A stretch of 64,000 nt of DNA from the NCBI RefSeq assembly GCF_014199325.1, contig NZ_JACIJJ010000005.1:1-64000 (forward strand), written 5' to 3'. The notes beneath the pieces are model-generated. The model was not told the DNA's origin. It did not search any database and saw only the letters and a list, made by a program, of their open reading frames with translations. The stretch is from Sphingomonas yantingensis (GTDB lineage Bacteria; Pseudomonadota; Alphaproteobacteria; Sphingomonadales; Sphingomonadaceae). The position numbers and the translations under genes were made by a program. Positions 51,599-61,382 of this stretch are shown here, one piece after another; the first letter of the stretch is position 1; the number at the start of each line of letters is the position of its first letter.

Positions 51599-54500
51599 TG
51601 GCCGAGGAGATGGCTCCCCCCGCCGATACGGTCGTGGTCGTCGAGCGTCGCCCGCTGTGGCAGCGCATCCTGAAATGGATCGGCATCGCGCTGATCGTGA
51701 TCGCGCTCTTGCTGCTGGCGGTCGTGCTGGGGCTCAACACCTCGCCCGGCAAGCGTTTTTTGGCGGACAAGATCGGCGGGTTCACCACCGCCTCGGGCCT
51801 CAACGTCAAGGTCGGGCGCATCGACGGGTCGATCTATGGCGCGATGGTGCTGCGCGACGTGCGCGTCAGCGATTCCAAGGGCGTGTTCGCCAACTCGCCG
51901 CAATTGAACGTCGACTGGCGACCGTTCGCGTTTGCGAGCAACCATGTCGACGTCCGCAGCCTGACCAGCCCGCTGATCCGCGTCGCGCGCTTGCCCGAAT
52001 TGAAGCCGGTGCCGAGCGATCCGAACGCGCCGCTGCTCCCCGATATCGACATCGACGTGAATCGGCTGGCGATCGATCGCATCGATCTGGCCCCGCCGGT
52101 TGCGGGTAAGCGCTATCTCGCGAAGCTCGACGGCGCGGTCCACATCGCCGACCGCCGCGCGCAGCTCACCGCGAACGGCGCGACGCTTAATGGACCCGGT
52201 ATCGCGGGCGGCGACCGGGTGACGGTGAAGCTCGACGCGGTGCCCGATGCCGACCGGTTCGACCTCGACGTCAAGCTCGCCGCGCCCGCCAACGGTCTCG
52301 TCGGATCGATGGCCTCGCTCAAGGCGCCGCTGAATGCGACGATCGACGGCGCGGGCACGTGGAAGAAGTGGCAGGGGCGGCTTGCTGGCACGCTCGGCGG
52401 GTCGCAACTCGCTGACCTCGCGATCACCGGCCGCAACGGCTTCTTTCAGGTGCGCGGCGCGGCGCGTCCGGGGCTTTATCTTCAGGGCCCGGTCGAGCGG
52501 CTGACGAGCCCGAACCTACAGATCGCGCTCGACGCCCGGCTGCTCGAGGGGCGGCGGATGGACACGCAGCTACGCCTGCGCTCCTCGGCGCTCGTGGTCG
52601 CGACCACCGGCCTGCTCGACCTTGGCCGCAGCCGGTTCGAGAATTTCCGTGCCGAGGGGCAGTTGCTGATTCCCGGCGCGATCGCCGAGAATCTCAACGG
52701 CAATGCCGTCCGCGCCGCCGTCGCGCTGAACGGCACGTTTGCGACGCCGACCGTCGATTACAAGCTGACCGCCGCTGCCCTCGGCTTCGGCGAGACGGTG
52801 GTCGAGCGGCTCTATGCCGAGGGCAAGGCCGTGGTGAACACCGACCGCATCCTCATTCCGGTCAACGCCCGCGCCGCCCGCATCAACGGCCTCAACGCCG
52901 CGGTCGGCGGGTTGGTCACCAACGTCGCGGTCAATGGCGACCTGGCGGTCAACGGCGACCAGATCCTTTCGGACAATCTGCGTATCCGGTCCGACCGGAT
53001 CGACGCGACCGCGATCGTCGTCGCCGACATGGGCACCGGTCGCTACACCGGCGCGCTGAAGGGCCGGGTCAATGATTACGAAGTCGCCTCGATCGGCATC
53101 GTCGATCTGCAGACCGACGCCGACCTCGTGATGACGCCCGGCGGATATGGCATCAAGGGCCGCGTCGTCACCCAGACCAAGCGGCTGTTCAACGACGGCG
53201 TGCGCAACTTCCTGGGCGGCAACGCGACCGCGCGGGTCGATGTGGCGCTCGGGCCGAACGGCGTCGTGACCTTCCAGAACCTGCGCCTAAACGCGCCGCA
53301 GTTCCGCATTCTGAACGGCCGCGGGCGCTACGACTTCGCCGGGCCGCTGCTGGTCGAGGCGAATGCCGTTTCCACCCAATATGGCCCGCTGACCGCGCGC
53401 GTGTCGGGCAGCGTCGCGCAGCCCGTTGTCCTGCTGCGCGCCCCGCGGCCCGGCGTCGGCGTCGGCCTCGTCAATCTGGAGGCGCGGGTGCGCGGACAGG
53501 GCGATGCCTATGCCATCGCCGCCACCGGCGGGACGAATTACGGGCCGTTCAACGCCAACGTGCTGCTGCGAACCAGTCCGCGCCTGACCGCCGACATTCG
53601 CAACACCGTGTTCGCGGGGATCACCTTCAACGGCAGCGTCGCCGCAACCGCGGCGGGGCCGTTCGCGGGCGCGCTCGATTTCGCCGGGTCGGGCGTCACC
53701 GGCCGCGCGGACCTCAACGCCGTGGGCAAATATCAGGCGGCCACGATCGCCGCGCGCGCGTCGAACGCGGCGATTCCCGGCGACATGGGGCTGACGATCG
53801 GACAGGCAATCGCGAACGCACGCGTCGTCCTTTACGACGACGCCCCCGCCGTCACCTTTGACGCGCAGGTCGCGAACCTGCGGCAGGGCGAATATGTCGT
53901 GACCAAGGCCCGCGCGCGCGGCGATTATCGCGGCGGCAACGGCTATGTGCAGGCGGTAGCGCGCGGCACGACGGGCGTCCCGTTCGAGGTCGCGGCCAAT
54001 GCGCGGCTCAGCCCCGCGCTCTGGGTCGTGGCGCTCAAGGGCAAGGGCAACGGCATCGGTTTCAAGACCGCCAGCCCGGCACGCATCGACGTCGTGGCCG
54101 GCGGGGGCTATCGCCTGCGCCCGACGCGCATCGACTTCGACCGCGGGTCGGCGCGCATCGCCGGGCGTTACGGCAACGGCTATGCGCTGCAGGGCCGGCT
54201 CGACAGCCTCGACCTTCAGATCGCCAATGCGCTCGTCCCCGGCCTCGGCCTCGGCGGCAGCGCGACGGGCAGCTTCGAGGTGAACCAGGCGGCTGGCGCG
54301 GCGACGCCGACCGGCAATGCCCGCATCCTCGTCAGCAACTTCACCCGCTCGGGCCTGTCGACCGTGTCGACGCCGGTCGATATCCAGTCGATCGTCAACC
54401 TGACCGGCGGGCGCGCCGATATCCGCGCGCTCGTCCAGCGACAGGGGGCGGCGATCGGCCGCGTGGCGGTGCAGACGGGCACGTCGGCTGGCGCTCCGCT

Positions 54501-55797
54501 GACCGGCGGCATCCGCTACAACGGCCCGGCCGAGGTGCTGTGGTCGCTGGGTGGCGTGCCCAACCAGCAGCTTGCCGGCCCGATCGGCATCGCCGCGGAC
54601 GTGAGCGGCACGCTCGGCGCGCCGCGCGTCACCGGCCTCGTCCGCGCCAACAACCTCGTCTACGAGAACGAGACCTATGGCACGCGCCTGTCGGCGATGC
54701 GCCTCACCGGGCGGTTTACCAACGACCGCTTCGTGCTCGAGGATCTGCGCGCGACGGCGGGTGAGGGGACGGTGACGGCGCAGGGCTATGTCGGGCTAGC
54801 GGCGAACAGCGGTTTTCCGATCGACGTGCGCGCCAACCTCAACAATGCGCGGCTTGCCCGCAGCGACATGATCGGCGCGACCGCGACCGGCGAGGTTCGC
54901 GTGACCAACGGCGCGAACGGTGGCCTGATCGAGGGCGATATCCGCATCCCGGAGGCGCGCTATCAGGTGATCCGCCAGGGCTCGGCTGAGGTGCCCGAAC
55001 TGACCGGCGTCCGTCGCCGCGGCGCCCCGCTGGAGGCCGCGAATGCCCAGCGCGGCAGCACGACGCCGCCGCCGTCGGCCGGGCTCTTCCGCCTCAACAT
55101 GCGGGTCAGTGCCGACAACCGCCTCTATGTCTCGGGCATGGGGCTGGAGAGTGAGTGGCAGGCGGACCTGCGCGTCACCGGCACGTCGGCAGCGCCGCGC
55201 ATCCGTGGTCAGATCGAAGCGATCCGCGGCACCTACAGCTTCGCCGGCAAGCGTTTCAATCTCGACCGCGGGCTCATCACCTATGAGGGGAACGAGCTCA
55301 CCAACCCGAACATCACCATCGCCGCCTCGACCACCGCGGAGGGGGTGACCGCGACGATCAACGTGACGGGCACGGCGCAGCGGCCGCGACTGTCCTTTAC
55401 CTCCACCCCCGCGCTCGCGCAGGACGAGGTGCTGGCGCGCATCCTGTTCGGACGGTCGGTCACGAACCTGTCGGCGGTGCAGGCGATCCAGCTGGCCAGC
55501 GCGCTCAATTCGCTGCGCGGGTCGGGTGGCGGGCTCAATCCGCTCGGCTCGCTGCGACAGGCGGGCGGGATCGATCGCCTGCGGATCCTCGGCGCGGACG
55601 AGGCGAGCGGGCGCGGCACGGCGCTGGCGGCGGGGCAGTATCTGACCGACGACATCTATGTCGAGATCATCACCGACGCCCGCGGCTTCACCGCCACCCA
55701 GCTCGAAATCGCGCTGACCAAGGCGCTGTCGCTCCTGTCGCAGACGGGCAGCTTCGGCGGGTCGAGCGTGAACCTGCGCTACTCGAAGGATTATTGA
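51598..55797 (+). CDS. tamB: Translocation and assembly module subunit TamB
   Basis: 1399 residues. One N-terminal membrane helix (IGIALIVIALLLLAVVLGL, residues about 24-42) anchors it in the inner membrane. The rest is a long beta-taco-like periplasmic body typical of AsmA/TamB bridge proteins, and the C-terminal DUF490 domain (GTYSFAGKRFNLDRGLITYEG, then QDEVLARILFGRS and SLLSQTGSFGGSSVNLRYSKDY) binds TamA. Proposed to shuttle phospholipids between membranes. ATG at 51598 overlaps the tamA stop, so the two are translated together. Confidence 0.95.
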   Translation: MAEEMAPPADTVVVVERRPLWQRILKWIGIALIVIALLLLAVVLGLNTSPGKRFLADKIGGFTTASGLNVKVGRIDGSIYGAMVLRDVRVSDSKGVFANSPQLNVDWRPFAFASNHVDVRSLTSPLIRVARLPELKPVPSDPNAPLLPDIDIDVNRLAIDRIDLAPPVAGKRYLAKLDGAVHIADRRAQLTANGATLNGPGIAGGDRVTVKLDAVPDADRFDLDVKLAAPANGLVGSMASLKAPLNATIDGAGTWKKWQGRLAGTLGGSQLADLAITGRNGFFQVRGAARPGLYLQGPVERLTSPNLQIALDARLLEGRRMDTQLRLRSSALVVATTGLLDLGRSRFENFRAEGQLLIPGAIAENLNGNAVRAAVALNGTFATPTVDYKLTAAALGFGETVVERLYAEGKAVVNTDRILIPVNARAARINGLNAAVGGLVTNVAVNGDLAVNGDQILSDNLRIRSDRIDATAIVVADMGTGRYTGALKGRVNDYEVASIGIVDLQTDADLVMTPGGYGIKGRVVTQTKRLFNDGVRNFLGGNATARVDVALGPNGVVTFQNLRLNAPQFRILNGRGRYDFAGPLLVEANAVSTQYGPLTARVSGSVAQPVVLLRAPRPGVGVGLVNLEARVRGQGDAYAIAATGGTNYGPFNANVLLRTSPRLTADIRNTVFAGITFNGSVAATAAGPFAGALDFAGSGVTGRADLNAVGKYQAATIAARASNAAIPGDMGLTIGQAIANARVVLYDDAPAVTFDAQVANLRQGEYVVTKARARGDYRGGNGYVQAVARGTTGVPFEVAANARLSPALWVVALKGKGNGIGFKTASPARIDVVAGGGYRLRPTRIDFDRGSARIAGRYGNGYALQGRLDSLDLQIANALVPGLGLGGSATGSFEVNQAAGAATPTGNARILVSNFTRSGLSTVSTPVDIQSIVNLTGGRADIRALVQRQGAAIGRVAVQTGTSAGAPLTGGIRYNGPAEVLWSLGGVPNQQLAGPIGIAADVSGTLGAPRVTGLVRANNLVYENETYGTRLSAMRLTGRFTNDRFVLEDLRATAGEGTVTAQGYVGLAANSGFPIDVRANLNNARLARSDMIGATATGEVRVTNGANGGLIEGDIRIPEARYQVIRQGSAEVPELTGVRRRGAPLEAANAQRGSTTPPPSAGLFRLNMRVSADNRLYVSGMGLESEWQADLRVTGTSAAPRIRGQIEAIRGTYSFAGKRFNLDRGLITYEGNELTNPNITIAASTTAEGVTATINVTGTAQRPRLSFTSTPALAQDEVLARILFGRSVTNLSAVQAIQLASALNSLRGSGGGLNPLGSLRQAGGIDRLRILGADEASGRGTALAAGQYLTDDIYVEIITDARGFTATQLEIALTKALSLLSQTGSFGGSSVNLRYSKDY

Positions 55798-55805
55798 GGT
55801 CATTC

Positions 55806-55831
55806 CTCCCCTCCCCGACAAGGGAGGGGAG
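55806..55831. repeat. Perfect 10-bp hairpin after tamB
   Basis: CTCCCCTCCC, six bases (cgacaa), GGGAGGGGAG. No T run follows, so it is not a strong intrinsic terminator. The purine/pyrimidine asymmetry is typical of a short sphingomonad intergenic palindrome. It lies between tamB and the monooxygenase gene. Confidence 0.75.
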
Positions 55832-55892
55832 CAGGTTGTCGCTTCCCACCTTCGCCGCGATCGAATATCCGGTACGGGCGGGAGAGCGATCG

Positions 55893-57365
55893 ATGGCCGA
55901 TGAATGGTTCGATGTCGTGGTGGTGGGTGCCGGTCTGTCGGGCATCGGCATGGCGCGGCATTTGAAGGTCGAGTGTCCCGACCTAAGCTTTGCGGTGCTG
56001 GAAGCGCGGGCGCGGCTGGGCGGCACCTGGGATCTCTTCCGCTATCCGGGCGTCCGGTCGGATTCGGACATGTACACGCTCGGCTACAGCTTCCGCCCGT
56101 GGACCGGGGAGAAGGCGATCGCCGATGGCGGGTCGATCCTCTCCTACCTCCACGACACTGCGCGAGAGAGCGGGATCGAGGGACATATCCGCACTGGTAC
56201 GCGCGTCGTCGCCGCGGACTGGTCGGGCGCGGACGCCGCCTGGACGCTGACAGTGGATCAGGGCGGCGAGCGGCGGACGATCGGCTGTCGCTTCGTCGTG
56301 ATGTGCACCGGCTATTACAATTACGAGCGCGGCCATACGCCGGCGTTCGAGGGTGCGGAGACATTCGCCGGACGGATCATGCATCCGCAATTCTGGCCCG
56401 AGGACCTCGATGTCGCGGGAAAGCGCGTCGCGGTGATCGGCAGCGGTGCGACCGCGATGACATTGGTTCCCGCACTCGCTGACCGCGGGGCAACGGTGGC
56501 GATGGTGCAGCGGTCGCCGACCTATGTCGTCGCGCGCCCGGCAACCGACCGGTTCGCCAACGGCCTTCGCCGCGTCATCGGCGCGCGAAGGGCGACGAAT
56601 ACGATCCGCTGGCGCAACGCGCTGATCGGCCAGTTCTTCTTCGAGCGGATGCGCAAGCATCCCAAGGCTGCAGCCGAGCGGCTGATCGGCTGGGTCCGCG
56701 ATCATCTCGGCCCCGATTACGACGTCGCGACCCACTTCACGCCGCGTTACGACCCGTGGGACCAGCGCCTGTGCCTCGTCCCCGACGGCGACCTGTTCGA
56801 GGCGATCAAGGCGGGCCGGGCCGAGGTCGTGACCGGCGCGATCGAGCGGTTCGAGCCCGGCGGCATCGCCATGGCGGACGGGACGAAGGTGCCCGCCGAC
56901 ATCATCGTCACCGCCACCGGCCTCGAACTCAAGCTGATGGACGACATGCCCGTCACCGTCGACGGCGCGCCGGTCGAGTTCGCAAAGACGCTGAATTACA
57001 AGGGCATGATGTTCAGCGACGTGCCGAACCTGGCCTATACTTTCGGCTATACCAATGCGTCTTGGACACTGAAGGCGGATCTGACCGCCGCCTATGTCTG
57101 CCGGCTGCTCAAGACGATGCAGGCGCGGGGGGTGCGGTCGGCCACCCCGCGGGTGGGTGAGGGGGAGGCGGGGGACGAGGCGTTCCTAGACTTCACCTCG
57201 AGCTATGTTCAGCGCGCGATCGACAAGTTTCCCAAACAGGGGCGGCGCGCGCCGTGGCGGCTGCACCAGAACTACCTCAAGGACCTGATGGCGCTGCGGT
57301 TCGGGCGGGTCGATGATGCGATGGAATTTTCGCATGCCGAGGCCAAGGGCAAACGCGCCGCCTGA
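55893..57365 (+). CDS. Flavin-containing monooxygenase, Baeyer-Villiger type
   Basis: 490 residues. FAD-binding loop VVVVGAGLSGIGMARHL at the N-terminus, NADPH-binding loop VAVIGSGATAMTLVPAL near residue 190, and between them the Baeyer-Villiger fingerprint FAGRIMHPQFWPED (F-x-G-x3-H-x3-W-P). It inserts one oxygen next to a ketone using NADPH and O2, or oxidises a heteroatom. Substrate unknown. ATG at 55893 has GGGAGAG. No catabolic neighbour adjoins it, and about 100 bases separate it from tamB. Confidence 0.9.
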   Translation: MADEWFDVVVVGAGLSGIGMARHLKVECPDLSFAVLEARARLGGTWDLFRYPGVRSDSDMYTLGYSFRPWTGEKAIADGGSILSYLHDTARESGIEGHIRTGTRVVAADWSGADAAWTLTVDQGGERRTIGCRFVVMCTGYYNYERGHTPAFEGAETFAGRIMHPQFWPEDLDVAGKRVAVIGSGATAMTLVPALADRGATVAMVQRSPTYVVARPATDRFANGLRRVIGARRATNTIRWRNALIGQFFFERMRKHPKAAAERLIGWVRDHLGPDYDVATHFTPRYDPWDQRLCLVPDGDLFEAIKAGRAEVVTGAIERFEPGGIAMADGTKVPADIIVTATGLELKLMDDMPVTVDGAPVEFAKTLNYKGMMFSDVPNLAYTFGYTNASWTLKADLTAAYVCRLLKTMQARGVRSATPRVGEGEAGDEAFLDFTSSYVQRAIDKFPKQGRRAPWRLHQNYLKDLMALRFGRVDDAMEFSHAEAKGKRAA

Positions 57366-57436
57366 CAATCACGATAAAATGCCGCATTGCGGAACCGCGT
57401 TCGGGGGCGAAACATTCCCCGGTGCGGGAGGCATTT

Positions 57437-58192
57437 TTGACCGACACCACCACCCTGTTGCCCGTGCCGCCGCGCGACCTGCTCGCCGGGGCCAGCCTGT
57501 TCCTCGATTTCGACGGCACGCTCGTCGAGCTTCAGGACCGGCCCGACCTCGTCCACCCGGACGCCGACCTCATCCGCCTGCTCGCGCGGGTGGGCCATGC
57601 GCTCGACGGCCGGCTGGCGATCGTGACCGGCCGCGCGAGCGAGCGGATCGTCGAAATGTTCGGCGGCATCCCCTTCGTCATCAGCGGCAGCCACGGGGTC
57701 GAGTTCCGCTATCCGGGCGGTCGCACGTCGGGTCCCGACCTGCCGCCCGGCCTGCCGCAGGTGATCGACCGGATGCGCACCTTCGCCGCCGGGCATGAGG
57801 GGGTGCTGGTCGAGACCAAGCCCTACGGCGCCGGCCTGCATTATCGGATGGCGCCGCGCGTCGAGGCCGAGGCACAGGCGCTTGCCAAGGACCTCGCGGT
57901 CGCACACGGCCTTACCGTCCAGCCCGGCAAGATGATGGTCGAGCTCCGCGCCGCCGCCGGCGACAAGGGCGCGGCGATCGAGCGGCTGATGGGGGAAGCG
58001 CCGTTCGCGGGCAGCCGCCCCGTCTTCCTCGGCGATGACGTGACCGACGAGGACGGGTTCCGCGCGGTCGCCGGTCTTGGCGGCGCAGGCATCCTGATCG
58101 GGGCCGAGCGCGACACCGCCGCTCGCTATCGACTGGACGGCGTCGAGGCCGTCCGCACCTGGCTCTCGCGCGCAGTGGAGGCATATCTGTGA
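57437..58192 (+). CDS. otsB: Trehalose-6-phosphate phosphatase (OtsB)
   Basis: 251 residues of the HAD superfamily. Motif I FLDFDGTLVELQDRPD (nucleophile Asp), motif II IVTGRASERI, the lid with SGSHGVEFR, a Lys in GKMMVELR and motif IV FLGDDVTDEDGF. It removes phosphate from trehalose-6-phosphate. TTG at 57437 is the likely start because GGGAGG sits five bases upstream; a GTG at 57422 lies in front of that site. The stop overlaps the GH15 gene (GTGA). First gene of otsB-GH15-otsA. Confidence 0.93.
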   Translation: MTDTTTLLPVPPRDLLAGASLFLDFDGTLVELQDRPDLVHPDADLIRLLARVGHALDGRLAIVTGRASERIVEMFGGIPFVISGSHGVEFRYPGGRTSGPDLPPGLPQVIDRMRTFAAGHEGVLVETKPYGAGLHYRMAPRVEAEAQALAKDLAVAHGLTVQPGKMMVELRAAAGDKGAAIERLMGEAPFAGSRPVFLGDDVTDEDGFRAVAGLGGAGILIGAERDTAARYRLDGVEAVRTWLSRAVEAYL

Positions 58193-59985
58193 ACCCGACC
58201 CTCGATCTCTGGCCGATCGGCAATTGCCAGGTATCGGCGCTGATCGACACCTCGGCGCGCTTCATCTGGGGCTGCGTGCCGCGGGTCGACGGCGACCCGG
58301 TCTTCTCCGCGCTGCTGGGCGGCGCCGATGCGGGGGACGAGGATACTGCCGGACTCTGGGCGATCGACCTTCAGGACGTCGACCGGACCGAGCAGCATTA
58401 TCGTCGCAACACGCCGATCCTGGTCAGCCGCATCACCGACGTGAACGGCAGCGCGATCGAGGTGATCGATTTCTGCCCGCGGTTCGAGCGGCTGGGGCGG
58501 ATGTATCGCCCCGTCGCCTATGTCCGCATCGTCCGCCCCGTCGCGGGGTCCCCACGCATCCGCATGCGGCTGCGCCCGACGCGAAGCTGGGGCGAGACCG
58601 CGGTCGACCGCACCTCCGGCTCCAACCATATCCGCTTCCTCCTCGAGGGGATGCAGCTTCGCCTGACGACCAACGCGCCCGTCGGCCAGTTGATGGACGA
58701 GCGATCGTTCCGCGTCGAACGCCCGCTCTATTTCTTCATGGGGCCGGACGAGAGCTTCGGCGGCGACATCGCCACCGCGGTCGAGGAGATGCTGACCTAT
58801 ACCGAGCAGCATTGGCAGCACTGGTCGCGCGGCCTCGCCACCCCGCTCGAATGGCAGGACGTGGTGATCCGCGCGGCGATCTCGTTGAAGCTGTGCCAGC
58901 ATGAGGAAACGGGCGCGATCGTCGCGGCGCTGACGACGTCGGTCCCCGAACATGCCGGATCGGAGCGGAACTGGGACTATCGCTACTGCTGGATCCGCGA
59001 CGCCTATTACACCGTCCAGGCGCTCAATCGCGTCGGCGCGCTCGACGTGCTGGAGGGGTATCTCGGCTATCTGCGCAACATCGTCGACGATGCCAAGGGC
59101 GGGGCGATCCAGCCGCTCTATGGCGTGCTGGGCGAGAAGAGCCTGCCTGAGGTGTTCGCCCCCAACCTCGCCGGCTATCGCGGCATGGGGCCGGTGCGCG
59201 TCGGCAACCAGGCGGCCGAGCAGATCCAGCACGACGCCTATGGCCAGATCGTCCTGTCGAACGTGCAGGCGTTCTTCGACGAGCGCCTGTTCCGCATGGC
59301 CGGGGTCGAGGATTTTGAGGCGCTGGAGCGCGTCGGCGAGCGAGCGTGGGAACTCTATGACAAGCCCGATGCGGGCCTGTGGGAGCTGCGCACGCGCCAG
59401 TCGGTCCACACCTATTCGGCGGCGATGTGCTGGGCGGCGTGCGACCGACTGGGCAACGCGGCCAACCGGCTCGGCCTGCCCGACCGCGCCAAGTTCTGGA
59501 ACGATCGCGCGGCGGTCATGCGCGACCGGATCGAGAGCGCGGCGTGGCGCGAGGAGACGCAGCGACTGTCGGCGACCTTCTCGGGCGACGACTTGGACGC
59601 CAGCCTGATCCAGCTCCTCGACCTTCGCTTCCTGTCGCCCGACGATCCGCGGTTCCGCGGGACCCTCGACGCGGTCGAACAAGGGTTAAGGCGCGGCAGC
59701 CACATGCTGCGCTACGATACCGAGGATGATTTCGGCTTGCCCGAGACGGCGTTCAACGTCTGCACCTTCTGGCTCATCGAGGCGCTGCACTTCACCGGGC
59801 GCGACGCCGATGCGCGCGAATTGTTCGAGGAGATGCTGTCGCGCCGCACCGCCTCGGGCCTTCTTTCCGAGGACATCGACCCCCAGACGGGCGAGCTTTG
59901 GGGCAATTACCCGCAGACCTATTCGCTGGTCGGCATGATCAACTGCGCCGTCCTGCTCAGCAAACCATGGAGCTCGATCCGTTGA
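58189..59985 (+). CDS. Glycoside hydrolase family 15 protein (trehalase or glucoamylase-like)
   Basis: 598 residues. N-terminal beta-sandwich followed by an alpha-helical barrel; landmarks are RNWDYRYCWIRDAYYTVQALN, IQPLYGVLGEKSLPEVF (catalytic acid Glu region) and SEDIDPQTGELWGNYPQTYS with GMINCA (base Glu region). GH15 includes trehalases of actinobacteria and glucoamylases. No signal peptide, so it works in the cytoplasm. It is sandwiched between otsB and otsA with 4-base overlaps on both sides (GTG start at 58189), so a role in trehalose turnover is more likely than starch use. Confidence 0.92.
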   Translation: MNPTLDLWPIGNCQVSALIDTSARFIWGCVPRVDGDPVFSALLGGADAGDEDTAGLWAIDLQDVDRTEQHYRRNTPILVSRITDVNGSAIEVIDFCPRFERLGRMYRPVAYVRIVRPVAGSPRIRMRLRPTRSWGETAVDRTSGSNHIRFLLEGMQLRLTTNAPVGQLMDERSFRVERPLYFFMGPDESFGGDIATAVEEMLTYTEQHWQHWSRGLATPLEWQDVVIRAAISLKLCQHEETGAIVAALTTSVPEHAGSERNWDYRYCWIRDAYYTVQALNRVGALDVLEGYLGYLRNIVDDAKGGAIQPLYGVLGEKSLPEVFAPNLAGYRGMGPVRVGNQAAEQIQHDAYGQIVLSNVQAFFDERLFRMAGVEDFEALERVGERAWELYDKPDAGLWELRTRQSVHTYSAAMCWAACDRLGNAANRLGLPDRAKFWNDRAAVMRDRIESAAWREETQRLSATFSGDDLDASLIQLLDLRFLSPDDPRFRGTLDAVEQGLRRGSHMLRYDTEDDFGLPETAFNVCTFWLIEALHFTGRDADARELFEEMLSRRTASGLLSEDIDPQTGELWGNYPQTYSLVGMINCAVLLSKPWSSIR

Positions 59986-61379
59986 GTCGCCTCATCATCA
60001 TCTCCAATCGCGTGTCGGCACCCACGGATTCGCATTCCGGGGCGCAGGGCGGGCTGGCGGTGGCACTGTCGGCGGCGCTTCGTGAATACAAGGGCATCTG
60101 GTTCGGCTGGTCGGGGGAGACGGTCGACCAGTTCACCGGGCACATCAACTTCCAGCGCGCCGGCGGGGTGACGACCGCGACGGTCGATCTGGAGGAGCAG
60201 GACGTCGAGGAATATTATAACGGCTACGCGAACCGGACGCTGTGGCCGCTGTTCCATTATCGCATCGACCTCGCCGAATATGAGCGCGACTTCGCCGGCG
60301 GGTACAGCCGGGTCAACGACCGCTTCGCCGCCACCGTCCGCCCGCTGATCGAGCCGGACGACGCGATCTGGATCCAGGATTACCATATGTTCCCGCTGGG
60401 CAGCGCGCTGCGCGAGCGGGGGTGCCAGAACCGGATCGGCTTCTTCCTCCACATCCCGTGGCCGCCGCGCCGGCTGCTGGCGGTGCTGCCAGAGGCGGCG
60501 GCGCTGGTCGGCCACCTGTTCGCCTATGACGTGATCGGTTTTCACACGCAGGAATGGCTCGACAGTTTCTGCGACTATGCGATCGACGAGATGGGTGCGG
60601 TGCTAGACGGCGATCAACTCCGCCTCGGCGATCGCAGCGTACAGGTGATGGCGAACCCGATCGGCATCGACGCGAAGGAGTTTGCCGAGGCGTCGCGGAC
60701 GCCCACCGCCCGGCTCGCCTATCGCCGGATGCGCGACAGTGCGGTCGGCCGCGACCTGATCGTCGGGGTCGACCGGCTCGACTATTCAAAGGGACTGGAG
60801 GAGCGCTTCCTCGGCTACGAACGCTTCCTCCAGGAGCATCCCGAGGAGCGCAAGGAGGTGTTCCTGCTTCAGATCGCGCCGCCGTCACGCGGGGCGGTGG
60901 GTAGCTATCAGAAGATCCGTGCGACGCTGGAGGGACTGTCGGGGCGGATCAACGGCGCCTATGCCGACACCGACTGGGTGCCGATCCGCTACGTCAATCA
61001 GGGCTATCCGCGCGAGCAGCTGGCCGGCATCTATCGCGCGGCGAAGATCGGGTTGGTGACGCCCCTGCGCGACGGCATGAACCTGGTCGCCAAGGAATAT
61101 GTCGCGGCACAGGACCCGGAGGACCCCGGCGTCCTCATCCTCTCGCGCTTCGCGGGGGCGGCGGCGCAGATGGGGGTCGGCGCGATCCTCATCAATCCGT
61201 ACAGCGCCGAGGAGATCAGCGACGCCATCATCGCCGCGCTCAAGATGCCGCGGTTCGAGCGGGTCGAACGCTGGCGCGCGATGATGGACAATGTCGAGGC
61301 CGAGGACGTGGTGTGGTGGCGCAAGCGCTTCACCGATGCGCTGATCGGCGAGCCAGCGACACGCCAGCCCGCCGATTAA
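59982..61379 (+). CDS. otsA: Alpha,alpha-trehalose-phosphate synthase (OtsA)
   Basis: 465 residues, GT20. N-terminal LIIISNRVSAP with GGLAVALSAAL, then WIQDYHMFPLGSAL, FFLHIPWPPRRLL, VDRLDYSKGLEERFL and the C-terminal PLRDGMNLVAKEYVAAQ, all conserved in OtsA. It forms trehalose-6-phosphate from glucose-6-phosphate and a nucleotide-glucose. TTG at 59982 gives the usual start SRLIIISNRV, overlaps the GH15 stop (TTGA) and has GGAG nine bases upstream; ATG at 59967 is the alternative. Confidence 0.95.
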   Translation: MSRLIIISNRVSAPTDSHSGAQGGLAVALSAALREYKGIWFGWSGETVDQFTGHINFQRAGGVTTATVDLEEQDVEEYYNGYANRTLWPLFHYRIDLAEYERDFAGGYSRVNDRFAATVRPLIEPDDAIWIQDYHMFPLGSALRERGCQNRIGFFLHIPWPPRRLLAVLPEAAALVGHLFAYDVIGFHTQEWLDSFCDYAIDEMGAVLDGDQLRLGDRSVQVMANPIGIDAKEFAEASRTPTARLAYRRMRDSAVGRDLIVGVDRLDYSKGLEERFLGYERFLQEHPEERKEVFLLQIAPPSRGAVGSYQKIRATLEGLSGRINGAYADTDWVPIRYVNQGYPREQLAGIYRAAKIGLVTPLRDGMNLVAKEYVAAQDPEDPGVLILSRFAGAAAQMGVGAILINPYSAEEISDAIIAALKMPRFERVERWRAMMDNVEAEDVVWWRKRFTDALIGEPATRQPAD

Positions 61380-61382
61380 CAC

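Noticed and set aside
55806..55831. Intrinsic terminator after tamB
   Set aside because: The hairpin is perfect but no T run follows on either strand, so I list it only as a repeat.
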